Source: Flavobacteriales bacterium
GTDB taxonomy: Bacteria; Bacteroidota; Bacteroidia; Flavobacteriales; Flavobacteriaceae
Assembly (NCBI GenBank): GCA_017303755.1
Contig: JAFLBS010000003.1
Location: forward strand, 310,001 to 374,000
DNA: 64,000 nucleotides
Direction: 5' to 3'
The translations under genes and the position numbers were made by a program. Below the pieces are notes generated by a model. It ran no database searches, had not been told where the DNA came from, and saw only the letters and a list, made by a program, of their open reading frames with translations. Numbering within the stretch: position 1 is the first letter of the stretch; every line of letters starts with the position of its first letter. Below, one piece after another: positions 10,103 to 20,237 of this stretch.

Positions 10103-10155
10103 AAATAGTGATTAGTAATTAGCAAATAGTGATTAGTTAAAACCAACCACTATTT
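10103..10155 (-). promoter_or_regulatory. Repeats with alternative pairings in the rplC leader
   Basis: On the minus strand the spacer contains AAATAGTGGTTGG (10155-10143) followed by two identical copies of ACTAATCACTATTT (10137-10124 and 10116-10103). The first segment can pair over 13 bp, including two G-U pairs, with either copy, giving a hairpin with a 6-nt loop or one with a 27-nt loop. The second copy ends about 24 nt before the rplC ATG. This could be a leader switch for L3 translation, or simply one of the short-period intergenic arrays seen elsewhere in this window. Function is inference. Confidence 0.4.
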
Positions 10156-10176
10156 ACTTTTACCAATAACCGAAAC

Positions 10177-10482
10177 TTATACTTTAATTTCTACCTCTAC
10201 ACCACTTGGCAACTCTAATTTCATAAGAGCATCAATTGTTTTTGAAGAAGAACTATAGATATCTAACAATCTCTTGTAAGAACTCACTTCAAATTGCTCT
10301 CTTGATTTTTTGTTAACGTGTGGAGAACGTAATACAGTAAAAATCTTTTTGTGAGTTGGTAACGGAATTGGACCAGTTACTACTGCACCTGTACTTTTTA
10401 CAGTTTTTACAATCTTTTCAGCAGATTTATCTACCAACATGTGATCGTAAGACTTTAATTTTATTCTAATTTTTTGACTCAT
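10177..10482 (-). CDS. rpsJ: 30S ribosomal protein S10
   Basis: Small-subunit protein S10 (NusE), 101 residues, also part of transcription antitermination complexes. Contains [20 protein letters not shown] and [17 protein letters not shown]. It follows fusA after only 11 nt; the tuf gene that often lies here is absent, so the str and S10 operons are directly fused. Confidence 0.98.
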   Translation of the reverse strand: MSQKIRIKLKSYDHMLVDKSAEKIVKTVKSTGAVVTGPIPLPTHKKIFTVLRSPHVNKKSREQFEVSSYKRLLDIYSSSSKTIDALMKLELPSGVEVEIKV

Positions 10483-10493
10483 CTTGTTAAAAA

Positions 10494-12650
10494 TTAAGCG
10501 TTACCTTTTGCTTTTTTGATTACTTCTTCAGAAATATTTGAAGGAGTTTGTTCGTAGTGTGAAAATTCCATTGTAGAAGTTGCTCTACCAGATGAAAGTG
10601 TTCTTAATGTAGTTACATAACCAAACATTTCAGATAATGGAACGTGAGCTTTGATGGTTTTTGCACCTGCTCTGTCACCCATGTCATTTACTTGACCTCT
10701 TCTTCTATTCAAATCTCCAACAATATCTCCCATGTTTTCTTCTGGAGTAATCACTTCGATTTTCATAATTGGCTCAAGGATAACCGCACCTGCAGCTTTT
10801 GCTACTTCTTTATAACCCATTTTCGCTGCTAATTCGAAAGAAAGAGCATCAGAATCCACTGGGTGATACGAACCGTCCAATAAAGTTACCTTTAAACTAT
10901 CTACAGTATATCCAGCTAATGGACCTGTTTTCATAGCTTCTTTGAAACCTTTTTCAACAGCAGGAATATATTCTTTAGGTACGTTACCACCTTTAACTTC
11001 GTTTACGAATTGTAATCCAACTGGAGCTTTACCATCAACCAAGTCAGCAGGCTCTAAACGGAAAACGATGTCTCCGAATTTACCACGACCACCCGATTGT
11101 TTTTTGTACACCTCTCTGTGTTGAGCTGATTTTGTGAAAGCTTCTTTGTATTCAACTTGTGGCTCACCTTGGTTTACCTCAACTTTGAATTCACGTTTCA
11201 TACGATCTACAAGGATGTCTAAGTGTAACTCACCCATACCTGAAATAATCGTTTGACCTGAAGCCTCATCAGTTCTTACTGTAAAAGTTGGATCTTCTTC
11301 AGCTAATTTTGCTAAAGCCATACCCATTTTATCAACGTCAGCTTTAGTTTTAGGCTCAATCGCGATACCAATTACTGGATCAGGGAATTTCATTGACTCA
11401 AGAATGATTGGGTGTTTTTCGTCACACATTGTATCTCCAGTCTTGATATCTTTAAATCCAACTGCTGCTCCAATATCACCAGCCTCGATGTACTCGATTG
11501 GGTTTTGTTTGTTAGCATGCATTTGATAGATACGAGAAATTCTTTCTTTGTTTCCAGAACGAGTATTTAAGATATATGACCCAGCATCTAAACGACCTGA
11601 ATAAGCACGGAAGAAAGCTAAACGACCAACATAAGGGTCAGTAGCAATTTTGAATGCTAAAGCAGCGAACGGCTCTTTTACATCAGGACGACGTAAGATT
11701 TTAGTTTGATCTTCTTCTAATAAATCAGCATCATCAGGGTGAATACCTTCGATACCTTCTTTATCTAATGGCGATGGTAAATATTTACATACTGCATCCA
11801 ACATGAACTGAACTCCTTTGTTTTTGAAAGAAGAACCAGCAATCATAGGAATGATAGCCATATCGATTGTAGCTGCTCTTAATGCATTGTTGATTTCTTC
11901 CTCAGTAATAGAGTTTTCATCTTCCATGTATTTGTCAAGTAGATTCTCATCATACTCAGCAACAGCTTCAATTAAAATAGATCTGTATTCTTTTACTTCA
12001 GCTAGCATATCAGCAGGAATATCAACTATGTCAAAAGTTGCCCCTTGAGTTGCATCATGCCATACAATAGCTTGGTTTTTTACTAAATCAACCACTCCTT
12101 TAAAATCGTTTTCTTCACCGATTGGTAAAGTAATCGCAACAGCGTTAGATTTTAACATGTCTCTAACTTGTTGACAAACATTTAAGAAGTTTGAACCTTG
12201 ACGGTCCATTTTGTTAACGAATCCCATACGCGGAACTCTATATTGATCAGCTAATCTCCAGTTGGTTTCTGACTGAGGCTCAACACCATCAACAGCACTA
12301 AACAAGAAAACTAAACCATCCAATACACGTAACGAACGGTTTACCTCAACGGTAAAGTCAACGTGTCCTGGAGTATCAATAATATTAAAGTGATAATCTT
12401 GAGACGTTGGTAATGGCTTACCTTGCTCTGTTGGAAAACTCCATTCACAAGTTGTAGCAGCTGAAGTAATGGTAATACCTCTTTCTTGCTCTTGTGCCAT
12501 CCAGTCCATTGTTGCAGCACCATCGTGCACTTCACCAATTTTGTGTGATTTTCCAGTGTAGAATAATATACGCTCAGTAGTTGTGGTTTTTCCTGCATCA
12601 ATGTGAGCAGCAATACCAATATTTCTCGTGAATTTTAAATCTCTAGCCAT
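10494..12650 (-). CDS. fusA: Elongation factor G
   Basis: Translocation GTPase EF-G, 718 residues. G1 motif [16 protein letters not shown]3 DTPGHVDF, G4 NKMD and the C-terminal domain IV/V segments ([29 protein letters not shown]) are all present. It moves tRNA and mRNA through the ribosome and, with RRF, splits ribosomes. Genes on both sides encode ribosomal proteins with 10-11 nt spacers. Length and domains are complete, so this is the housekeeping copy rather than a fusidic-acid-resistance paralogue. Confidence 0.98.
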   Translation of the reverse strand: MARDLKFTRNIGIAAHIDAGKTTTTERILFYTGKSHKIGEVHDGAATMDWMAQEQERGITITSAATTCEWSFPTEQGKPLPTSQDYHFNIIDTPGHVDFTVEVNRSLRVLDGLVFLFSAVDGVEPQSETNWRLADQYRVPRMGFVNKMDRQGSNFLNVCQQVRDMLKSNAVAITLPIGEENDFKGVVDLVKNQAIVWHDATQGATFDIVDIPADMLAEVKEYRSILIEAVAEYDENLLDKYMEDENSITEEEINNALRAATIDMAIIPMIAGSSFKNKGVQFMLDAVCKYLPSPLDKEGIEGIHPDDADLLEEDQTKILRRPDVKEPFAALAFKIATDPYVGRLAFFRAYSGRLDAGSYILNTRSGNKERISRIYQMHANKQNPIEYIEAGDIGAAVGFKDIKTGDTMCDEKHPIILESMKFPDPVIGIAIEPKTKADVDKMGMALAKLAEEDPTFTVRTDEASGQTIISGMGELHLDILVDRMKREFKVEVNQGEPQVEYKEAFTKSAQHREVYKKQSGGRGKFGDIVFRLEPADLVDGKAPVGLQFVNEVKGGNVPKEYIPAVEKGFKEAMKTGPLAGYTVDSLKVTLLDGSYHPVDSDALSFELAAKMGYKEVAKAAGAVILEPIMKIEVITPEENMGDIVGDLNRRRGQVNDMGDRAGAKTIKAHVPLSEMFGYVTTLRTLSSGRATSTMEFSHYEQTPSNISEEVIKKAKGNA

Positions 12651-12660
12651 TTCTTATGAA

Positions 12661-13137
12661 TTAAAATCTAAAGTGAGAGAATGCTTTATTAGCATCTGCC
12701 ATTTTGTGAGTATCCATTCTTTTCTTAACCGCAGCACCTTCTTCTTTAGCCGCAGCTAAAACTTCACCTGCTAATTTGGCAGCCATTGATTTTTCGTTTC
12801 TTCTTCTTGCATAAAGAATCATCCATTTCATAGCCATAGAAATCTTTCTATCTGGACGAATTTGCATTGGAATTTGGAATGTTGCCCCACCTACTCTACG
12901 ACTACGCACTTCTACGTGAGGCATAACATTAGTCAAAGCATCTTTCCATACTTCTAATGACGACTTCTCATCATTGTTCTTTTTTGTTTCTACAATCTCT
13001 AAAGCATCATAAAATACTTTGAAAGCTGTAGATTTCTTACCATCCCACATTAAGTTGTTCACAAAACGCGTTACTAACTGATCGTTAAATTTTGGATCCG
13101 GTAAAAGTGGTCTTTTCTTTGCCGCTCTTTTTCTCAT
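12661..13137 (-). CDS. rpsG: 30S ribosomal protein S7
   Basis: Head-assembly protein S7, 158 residues. Begins [17 protein letters not shown] and carries [19 protein letters not shown]. Lies between rpsL and fusA as in the classical str operon. Confidence 0.98.
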   Translation of the reverse strand: MRKRAAKKRPLLPDPKFNDQLVTRFVNNLMWDGKKSTAFKVFYDALEIVETKKNNDEKSSLEVWKDALTNVMPHVEVRSRRVGGATFQIPMQIRPDRKISMAMKWMILYARRRNEKSMAAKLAGEVLAAAKEEGAAVKKRMDTHKMADANKAFSHFRF

Positions 13138-13162
13138 GTCTTTTCTTTAAAAGTTTTTAAAA

Positions 13163-13546
13163 TTACTTTTTAGCTTCTTTTGGGCGTTTAGCACCATATT
13201 TAGATCTACGTTGTGTTCTTCCTGCTACACCTGATGTATCAAGCGCACCACGCACAATGTGGTATCTAACTCCTGGTAAATCTTTTACCCTTCCGCCTCG
13301 CACTAATACTATCGAGTGCTCTTGTAGATTGTGTCCTTCACCTGGGATGTAAGCATTCACTTCATTTCCATTAGTCAAACGTACACGCGCAACTTTACGC
13401 ATTGCAGAGTTTGGTTTTTTTGGAGTAGTAGTGTAAACACGCGTACAAACACCTCTTCTTTGAGGACAAGAATCTAAAGCAACCGATTTACTCTTCTTAG
13501 TGATCTGAGTTCTTCCTGTTCTTACTAATTGTTGAATTGTTGGCAT
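13163..13546 (-). CDS. rpsL: 30S ribosomal protein S12
   Basis: Decoding-centre protein S12, 127 residues, first gene of the translation cluster. The streptomycin-sensitive lysines are in place in [13 protein letters not shown] and in [12 protein letters not shown], so no classical resistance substitution is seen. The start codon follows a roughly 40-nt leader that begins near a Bacteroidota-type promoter. Confidence 0.98.
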
Positions 13547-13599
13547 AATTAAATACTAAAATTTCTTTATTTATTAAATTCCCGCTTTTTTCGGGGTTG

Positions 13600-13630
13600 C
13601 AAATGTAGTAATTATTTTCAATAAAAAAAA
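13600..13630 (-). promoter_or_regulatory. Promoter of the rpsL translation cluster, -7 box TACATTTG
   Basis: The plus-strand CAAATGTA at 13600-13607 reads TACATTTG on the minus strand, a full match to the Bacteroidota -7 consensus TAnnTTTG. The -33 region at 13627-13630 is TTTT rather than TTTG, so that half is weak. Transcription would start about 7 nt downstream, just at a CCCG/CGGG hairpin (13581-13597), and give a leader of about 45 nt before rpsL. This is the only clear promoter for the whole minus-strand cluster. Confidence 0.55.
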
Positions 13631-13740
13631 TCATAATTAATTAATTTTCAAGAACATTTCTGAACAGCGTAAAAAATATATTAAACTGTAAATATTTGCG
13701 TTATTTTTACAACCCAACAAACACAAAAACAGATTATCCT

Positions 13741-13813
13741 TTAGACCCGATAGCAGCAAATCTCGTTTTTTTGAACGAGATATGAATAGCGAGAATATGG
13801 ATTACCAATAAAA
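13741..13813 (+). repeat. Dispersed structured element, copy C (degenerate)
   Basis: Matches the element family described at 23300 and 43703 mainly in its 3' half: ATGGATTACCAATAAAACCCAAGCCATTTGCTTCAAAAA. Its central hairpin is ATCTCGTT (13760-13767) pairing with AACGAGAT (13774-13781) around a T-rich loop. It lies between the divergent rpsL cluster and the Omp85-type gene, ending at the latter's start codon. Confidence 0.55.
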
Positions 13814-13835
13814 CCCAAGCCATTTGCTTCAAAAA

Positions 13836-15479
13836 ATGAAAAAACTTTTTGTCTTATTTATTTTATCATATCACCTAACTGGCTTTGGACAAAATTATTA
13901 TTTGACTGTAGCTGGATCGAATGAAAACGAGACGAAAACAATCGATTCTATTGGCTATCAACAAAGATTTGTTAAAGAAAACCTTATTCTAGAAGAAGTA
14001 AATAAACTTGCAAAACAACTTCAAAAAAAAGGATATTTGGAAAGTCAGATCATTGCTAATTCAAAAATCAACGACTCTACTTTTCATTATCAATTTGAAT
14101 TAAAAAATCGCACTGATTTTATACACATATATATAGGTGAAAAATGGAAGCCTATTTTGGAGACAAAATCCGACACTTCAAAAGTACCCTTTCCTGAAAG
14201 CGAAACCTATTTAATAAATCTTTCTAAGAAAATTGAAAGCAAAGGATTTTCGATTTCAAGAATACAATTAGAGAGCATTGTAAAAAAGAAGAATCATCTA
14301 ATTGCCGACCTGTTTATCGAACTCGACAAAAAAAGAGTAATTAATAACATAGTAATTAATGGGTATGACAAATTCCCTGAAGGTTACAGAAAGAATATTT
14401 TAAAAAAATATAAAAACAAAACATTCAACAAAGAGGGTTTAGAAAAAATCAGCAATGATTTTAAAAGCATTCCGTTTATCAAACAGACAAAATACCCTGA
14501 AATATTGTTCAACAGCGACACCACAAAAGTTTACGTCTACATTGACAAGAAAAAAAACAATTATTTTGATGGTTTTTTGGGATTTAGTAATTCAGACAAA
14601 AAATTGATCTTGAATGGTTATGTTGACTTGAGTCTTAATAACATCCTAAACACCGGCGATGAATTTTCAATTAAATGGAGAAGCGATGGAAAAGACCAGA
14701 AGAATTTCAATTTAGACATTGAATTACCCTTTGTATTCAAAAGTCCGATTGGCCTAAAACTACAACTCAACATTTTCAAACAAGACAGTACTTTTCAAAA
14801 CTCTAAAACCGACATCAACTTTGGTTATTACCTAAATAAAAGCAAAATATACTTAGGCTACCAAAGCACCGAATCAAGCGACATTGGAAATGTTAATTCC
14901 GCTTTACTCAATGATTTCAATAATTATTTTTTCACCTCAAGCTTTGATTTCAAAAAAACAAGAGAAGACCTACTTTTTCCGGAAAAATCAAGCCTTAACC
15001 TTAAAATTGGTTACGGAAAAAGAGAATCAAAATTTGATTCGAGTAATCAATTTTCAGGAAACTTAAACTTAAATTATATTTTGGACCTAAATAAAAAAAA
15101 CAGCTTGTACGTTTCCACCCACAATTACTTCTTACAGAGTGATAGCTATTTAACCAATGAATTGTTTCGATTTGGCGGGATTAAATCAATTAGAGGATTT
15201 AAAGAAAATAGTCTGCAAGGCAATCAAGCAAACCTAATCCTTACCGAGTATCGCTATCGATTTTCTTCCAATTTTTACATGCACTCCATCGTTGATTATG
15301 GGTATTTCAAGGATAATTCAACAAAATTCAGCAACAACCCTTTAGGAATTGGGATTGGATTTGGTTTATTAAGCAATAGCGGCATATTCCACCTTATTTA
15401 CGCTAATGGAATTGATAACAAGCAAGTTGTGAAGTTTTCAAATTCAATTATTCACATAAGTTTTAAAAGTTATTTTTGA
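13836..15479 (+). CDS. Omp85/BamA-family outer membrane beta-barrel protein
   Basis: Probable Omp85-superfamily protein of 547 residues. The ATG at 13836 gives a clean signal peptide (MKKLFVLFILSYHLTGFGQ); an in-frame TTG 12 nt upstream lies inside repeat C and is rejected. The N-terminal 220 residues look like POTRA-type repeats (VINNIVINGYDKFPEGYRKN), the rest like a 16-strand barrel, with the characteristic loop-6 motif in GGIKSIRGFKENSLQG and a final strand ending in phenylalanine. It is shorter than BamA (about 800) and close in size to TamA- or surface-antigen-type members. It probably inserts or exports an outer-membrane client; the client is unknown. It is followed after 94 nt by the SusC gene but no terminator is visible between them. 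Confidence 0.8.
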   Translation: MKKLFVLFILSYHLTGFGQNYYLTVAGSNENETKTIDSIGYQQRFVKENLILEEVNKLAKQLQKKGYLESQIIANSKINDSTFHYQFELKNRTDFIHIYIGEKWKPILETKSDTSKVPFPESETYLINLSKKIESKGFSISRIQLESIVKKKNHLIADLFIELDKKRVINNIVINGYDKFPEGYRKNILKKYKNKTFNKEGLEKISNDFKSIPFIKQTKYPEILFNSDTTKVYVYIDKKKNNYFDGFLGFSNSDKKLILNGYVDLSLNNILNTGDEFSIKWRSDGKDQKNFNLDIELPFVFKSPIGLKLQLNIFKQDSTFQNSKTDINFGYYLNKSKIYLGYQSTESSDIGNVNSALLNDFNNYFFTSSFDFKKTREDLLFPEKSSLNLKIGYGKRESKFDSSNQFSGNLNLNYILDLNKKNSLYVSTHNYFLQSDSYLTNELFRFGGIKSIRGFKENSLQGNQANLILTEYRYRFSSNFYMHSIVDYGYFKDNSTKFSNNPLGIGIGFGLLSNSGIFHLIYANGIDNKQVVKFSNSIIHISFKSYF

Positions 15480-15573
15480 ATAATTCTGTTAAATTTATTT
15501 TTTTTTCAACATATGATTGGTTTATTAAGTTTTTTTTAAGATTTTTGTTCTAACTAATTCAAACCAAAAAATA

Positions 15574-18500
15574 ATGAAAACAAAGTTTAATTTATTTCTA
15601 ACACTACTTATGGTGTTTTTTGTGCAGATTACATTTGCACAAGACAGGGTTGTATCTGGTGTAGTATCAGACAATCTTGGCTTACCTTTACCTGGGGTAA
15701 ACGTTCTTGTTAAAGGAACAAAAGCAGGTGTTCAAACTGATATTGATGGTAAGTATGCCATCAAAGTAAGTCCAAATCAAACATTAGTGTTTAGTTTTGT
15801 TGGATTTAAAGAACAAGAAGTGAAAGCCTCTTCAACAAATCTTAACGTTAAAATGACATCCAATGCTGTTGAACTTGAAGGAGTTGTAGTAACTGCACTT
15901 GGTGTTAAAAAACAAAAAAAATCTTTGGGTTACGCGACTTCAAACGTGTCATCTAGAGACCTTACTGAGGTAAACAACACCAACGTATTTGAATCATTGT
16001 CTGGTAAAGTTGCTGGTGTTGATATTACTGCTCCTGCTCAGGTAGGTGCTTCAACAAAAGTAACAATCCGTGGTTTTAATTCATTGGATGGACGTGGCCC
16101 GCTTTACGTAATTGATGGAACTCCTATTACCAATAGTTCCTCAAGTGGAACAGGTAATACCAGAAGTTTTGATGCAGGTAATGGTGTTAGCGACTTAGAT
16201 CCAAACAACATCGAGTCTATGACTATTTTAAAAGGTGCTGCTGCCTCAGCTTTATATGGTTCTAGAGCAGGTCAAGGTGTAATCATTATTACAACTAAGA
16301 GCGCTAAAAACAAATCTAAAATATCAGTTGAAACTTCTCACTCTGCTGAGTTTTCAGAAGTAGCAAGAGTTCCTCATTTGCAAAATGCTTTTGGACAAGG
16401 ATGGAATGGAAAATCATGGTCAAATTGGGGAGGTCAACCAGGAAACACTACAAGTAACGAGAATGGATCTTGGGGTCCAGCTTTTAATGGCGAAATAAGA
16501 CCTTGGGGGGCAATTATTAACAACTCTCAACAAATCAAGCCATATGTTGCTTTAGAGGACAACTTCAGAGACTTTTTTGATCAAGGTAGTCTTTTTACAA
16601 ACAATGTAAGAGTTAGTGGAGGCGGTGAAAATTCAAATTTCTCTCTTTCATTTTCTGATGTTAATGCTGATGGTGTTGTTCCAACAAACTCAGACTCATT
16701 CAAAAGAAGAACATTTGGTATTAATGGTGGAATAGCTGGAGATAAACTAAGCGTAAAAGCAAGTCTTAACTACGTGAGAAAAGATCAAAATGCTGTTAAC
16801 ACAGGACAAGGTGCTGATGCTGGCGAGGGAAACACCGCTTCTCAAGAATTACTTCAAATTCCTAGAGATATAAGCATCGTTGACTTAGCTGATTACACAA
16901 ACAATCCTTTCAACAGTAACAGTTATTATTTCACTCCTTATGCTACAAATCCATATTGGACTTTAAATGAAAATAAAACATTTATCGACGGAAACCGTTT
17001 TTATGGTAACACTAATTTATCTTATAAATTCAATAAAAAACTATCATTAAGCTATCAAATTGGTGGTGATTATAAAATTGAAAAAGTAAAATCATATGGA
17101 GCAATTGTTAAGTTTGACCCTAACACACCTCAGTCTGATGCAGGTGCAAATGAAGTAGTTGGTGGTGTTACTGAGCAATCAATCGAAGCTATTGAATTTG
17201 ACACGAACTTAATTTTGAATTATAACACAGCAATTAATCAAGACTTTGATTTAAATGCTATGGCTGGTTTCAACACCAACGAAAGAAAAGGATCTACATT
17301 GTTAGCCTCTATTACCAACCTAGATATCCCTAACTTTTATGAGCTTTCTAACTCGTCTATCAAACCTCTTGTATTTCAAAATAATGCAATGAGAAGATCG
17401 TATTCTGCATTTGGATCTTTAGAAACTTCATTTAAAAATAGATTATTTTTGACTTTAACTGGAAGAAACGACTGGACATCAACACTGCCTAAAGGCAACA
17501 ACTCTTACTTTTATAATTCAGCAAGTTTAAGTGGTATTGTAGTTGACAATGCTTCATCTAAATACTTCAATTATTTAAAATTACGAGCTGCGTATGCTAA
17601 AATTGCAAACGACACTAATCCATACCAAACCAACTCTACATTAGGCCAAGCAAATGCCGTTTTAGGTTTTGGAAATATTTTATTACCAATTGGTGGTGTA
17701 AATGGATATGAGTATAGCGCTAACTTAGGAAATGCAAATTTAGTACCTGAAATAACTAAAGAATTAGAATTTGGGGCTGAAGCAAATTTCTTCTCAAAAA
17801 GACTTAGTATAGATGCATCTTACTACGATAAAAAAACAGAAGATTTATTGTTTGGTAGACCCGTTGCAACGTCAACAGGATTCCAATCTCAAACATCAAA
17901 CATCCTAGATGTAACTAATAAAGGTATTGAACTTGTTTTAAATGTAATTCCAATTAAAACTGAAAACTTTCAGTGGGATTTAACTGCAACTTACACCAAA
18001 AACAAATCTAAAGTTACCGATATAGCGGGTGACACTGAAAAAATTCAATTAGCCCAAAATTATGGTGTGAGTTTTAATGCCATTGTAGGTGAGCCATTAG
18101 GTGTGTTTAGCACTTTTGTTCCTGAAACAAACGCTGATGGACAATATATTGTAGATCCTGCAACTGGATATTATGTTGTTACTGAAGATGAACAAATCGT
18201 TGGAACTTCTCAAAGAGATTTTGTAATGGGTTTCAAAAATAGATTAAGTTACAAAAATGTTGTTCTATCGTTTGGTATCGATTGGAAACAAGGTGGAGAA
18301 ATGTACTCTTACACTAAAAGACTTTCACACTTTACAGGAAATGGTATTGAAACTATTTACAACGACAGAAATCCTTTTATAATCCCTAACTCTGTTGTTG
18401 ATAATGGAGATGGAACTTATTCAGAAAACACAACTCCAATTAGTTTTGAAAGCATTACAGACTTCTATAATACGCAAAACAACCCAGGAGTTGAGCAATC

Positions 18501-18765
18501 ACATGTGATTGACAAAACATTTGTTAGATTAAGAGACGTATCATTAACTTACAATTTCTCACAAAAATTCCTTAAAGGAACTGGTTTAACAGGATCTTCA
18601 ATCTCTGTTTATGGCAAAAATTTAGCATTATGGACTCCAGATGAAAATCCATATATTGACCCTGAACTTTCAACTTTTGGTGACGGATTATTAAGTGAAC
18701 AAGGAGAGTTTGGTGCTAACCCATCTCAGCGCTCTTATGGAGTTAGTCTTAAATTAACATTCTAA
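15574..18765 (+). CDS. SusC/RagA-family TonB-linked outer membrane transporter
   Basis: TonB-dependent outer membrane transporter of 1063 residues. Order of parts: signal peptide (to about residue 22), carboxypeptidase-regulatory-like domain (about 27-95, GVVSDNLGLPLPGVNVLVKG), SusC signature ELEGVVVTALG, plug domain (about 120-240, with VTIRGFNSLDGRGPLYVIDG and SALYGSRAGQGVIIITTKSA), then a 22-strand barrel ending in LKLTF. It works as a lid-and-barrel pair with the SusD lipoprotein encoded 5 nt downstream. SusC/D pairs import glycans or, as in RagAB, peptides. No glycoside hydrolase is encoded nearby, so the substrate cannot be inferred from context. Confidence 0.95.
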   Translation: MKTKFNLFLTLLMVFFVQITFAQDRVVSGVVSDNLGLPLPGVNVLVKGTKAGVQTDIDGKYAIKVSPNQTLVFSFVGFKEQEVKASSTNLNVKMTSNAVELEGVVVTALGVKKQKKSLGYATSNVSSRDLTEVNNTNVFESLSGKVAGVDITAPAQVGASTKVTIRGFNSLDGRGPLYVIDGTPITNSSSSGTGNTRSFDAGNGVSDLDPNNIESMTILKGAAASALYGSRAGQGVIIITTKSAKNKSKISVETSHSAEFSEVARVPHLQNAFGQGWNGKSWSNWGGQPGNTTSNENGSWGPAFNGEIRPWGAIINNSQQIKPYVALEDNFRDFFDQGSLFTNNVRVSGGGENSNFSLSFSDVNADGVVPTNSDSFKRRTFGINGGIAGDKLSVKASLNYVRKDQNAVNTGQGADAGEGNTASQELLQIPRDISIVDLADYTNNPFNSNSYYFTPYATNPYWTLNENKTFIDGNRFYGNTNLSYKFNKKLSLSYQIGGDYKIEKVKSYGAIVKFDPNTPQSDAGANEVVGGVTEQSIEAIEFDTNLILNYNTAINQDFDLNAMAGFNTNERKGSTLLASITNLDIPNFYELSNSSIKPLVFQNNAMRRSYSAFGSLETSFKNRLFLTLTGRNDWTSTLPKGNNSYFYNSASLSGIVVDNASSKYFNYLKLRAAYAKIANDTNPYQTNSTLGQANAVLGFGNILLPIGGVNGYEYSANLGNANLVPEITKELEFGAEANFFSKRLSIDASYYDKKTEDLLFGRPVATSTGFQSQTSNILDVTNKGIELVLNVIPIKTENFQWDLTATYTKNKSKVTDIAGDTEKIQLAQNYGVSFNAIVGEPLGVFSTFVPETNADGQYIVDPATGYYVVTEDEQIVGTSQRDFVMGFKNRLSYKNVVLSFGIDWKQGGEMYSYTKRLSHFTGNGIETIYNDRNPFIIPNSVVDNGDGTYSENTTPISFESITDFYNTQNNPGVEQSHVIDKTFVRLRDVSLTYNFSQKFLKGTGLTGSSISVYGKNLALWTPDENPYIDPELSTFGDGLLSEQGEFGANPSQRSYGVSLKLTF

Positions 18766-18770
18766 AAAAA

Positions 18771-20225
18771 ATGAAAATGAAAAAAATAATAGTAAGTCTT
18801 ATAGTTTTAGCAACTACGTTTGTTGGTTGCAATACAGAATTAGACATAAATAGTGACCCAGATTTACTGGATCCTAACAACGCCCCATTATCAGCTCAAT
18901 TACCTTCAGGAATAGTTGGAATAGTTGGTTCTGAAGGAGCTGGAATGGCTATTTTTGGTGGCTTTTGGTCTCAATATTGGACACAGAGTAATGCTGCCAA
19001 CCAATTTAAAGACATTGATAATTATTCGGCAGGTACTGCAGATTACAATTTTATTTGGGATGGTATGTATGATGGCCTTGGAGATATCAGAAACGTAAAA
19101 CGTAGAGCTTTGGCAGAAGGCAATTGGAAGTATTACCTTATTGCAACCACTTTAGAAGTTCAAGCTTCACAAATTTTAACTGATATGTATGGAAGTATTC
19201 CATATAAAGAAGCTAACAATGTATTAATTTTAGAACCGAAATTCAACACAGGTGAAGAAGTTTATACTTACATGATTGAAGATTTAAATGATGCCTTATC
19301 TAGAGACCTATCTGCATCTTCAGGTCCAAACCCTGGAGCTGACGACTTGATTTTTGGCTCTAACCCAACTACTCAAATGGAGAATTGGACTAAATTTGCC
19401 AACACTCTTAAATTGAAAGTTTACATGAGACAATCTAATAGCTCTAGAGCTGCCATTGCATCAGCTGGTATTACACAGATGATTAATGACGGTGTAGAGT
19501 TTCTTGATGTGGATGCTGCCATGACACAATTTTCAGATGCCATCAACCAAAGTAATCCTCTTTACGAATATGTAATCAGAAGATTAAATGTGGCAACTAA
19601 CTTAAGAATGAGTACAACTTTATCTTCTTATTTGATCAATAATTCTGACCCAAGAAAGAGCGCTTTCTACAACAGTGGAAACTCTCTAAATCAAGGAGAC
19701 TATAATAACACTGTTGGAGCTGGAACTATTGCAACTGTAAAATTAAGCGCGACAACTCCTGTACTTTTAATGAGTAAAGAGGAAAGTTTATTCTTACAAG
19801 CAGAAGCAATGATTCGCTACAACGGCGGAACTGGAGCAAAAGCTCTTTATGATGCAGCTGTATCAGCTAACTTCTCTAGACATGGTTCTAGCGCAGCAGC
19901 ATTCTTAACAGGTGCTTACGCTTTCCCTGATGCAGGAACATTTGATCAAAAACTTGAAGCAATTATTACCCAAAAATGGGTAGCTGGTTTTCCAGGTAAT
20001 GGCTTCGAAGCATTCTTTGACACCAACAGAACTGGTTATCCAAGAACATCAACTGTACCTCAATCTGATTTAGCATATGTACCAGGTCAATTAGCATATG
20101 CAGTAAACGGTTCAACTGGTGGTTCATTCCCAAAAAGAATTGTTTATCCTCTTTCTGAAAGAAACGCTAATCCAAACACACCAACATTAATACCAATAAC
20201 TACACCAATTTGGTGGGATAATTAA
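18771..20225 (+). CDS. SusD/RagB-family surface lipoprotein (SusD-like_2 type)
   Basis: Substrate-binding lid of the SusC transporter, 484 residues. The N-terminus has a lipobox (VLATTFVGC) so the mature protein is lipidated and surface-exposed. TPR-like helices and the segments GGFWSQYWTQSNAANQF and MYGSIPYKEANN resemble the SusD-like_2 group, often linked to non-starch or peptide ligands. Two starts are possible (18771, 18777), both giving a good signal sequence. It is 5 nt from susC and 12 nt from the next lipoprotein, clearly one operon. Confidence 0.92.
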   Translation: MKMKKIIVSLIVLATTFVGCNTELDINSDPDLLDPNNAPLSAQLPSGIVGIVGSEGAGMAIFGGFWSQYWTQSNAANQFKDIDNYSAGTADYNFIWDGMYDGLGDIRNVKRRALAEGNWKYYLIATTLEVQASQILTDMYGSIPYKEANNVLILEPKFNTGEEVYTYMIEDLNDALSRDLSASSGPNPGADDLIFGSNPTTQMENWTKFANTLKLKVYMRQSNSSRAAIASAGITQMINDGVEFLDVDAAMTQFSDAINQSNPLYEYVIRRLNVATNLRMSTTLSSYLINNSDPRKSAFYNSGNSLNQGDYNNTVGAGTIATVKLSATTPVLLMSKEESLFLQAEAMIRYNGGTGAKALYDAAVSANFSRHGSSAAAFLTGAYAFPDAGTFDQKLEAIITQKWVAGFPGNGFEAFFDTNRTGYPRTSTVPQSDLAYVPGQLAYAVNGSTGGSFPKRIVYPLSERNANPNTPTLIPITTPIWWDN

Positions 20226-20237
20226 AAAAAAGAAATT

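Noticed and set aside
13824-13835. Earlier start of the Omp85-type gene
   Set aside because: The codon is TTG, inside repeat C; the ATG at 13836 begins a good signal peptide.
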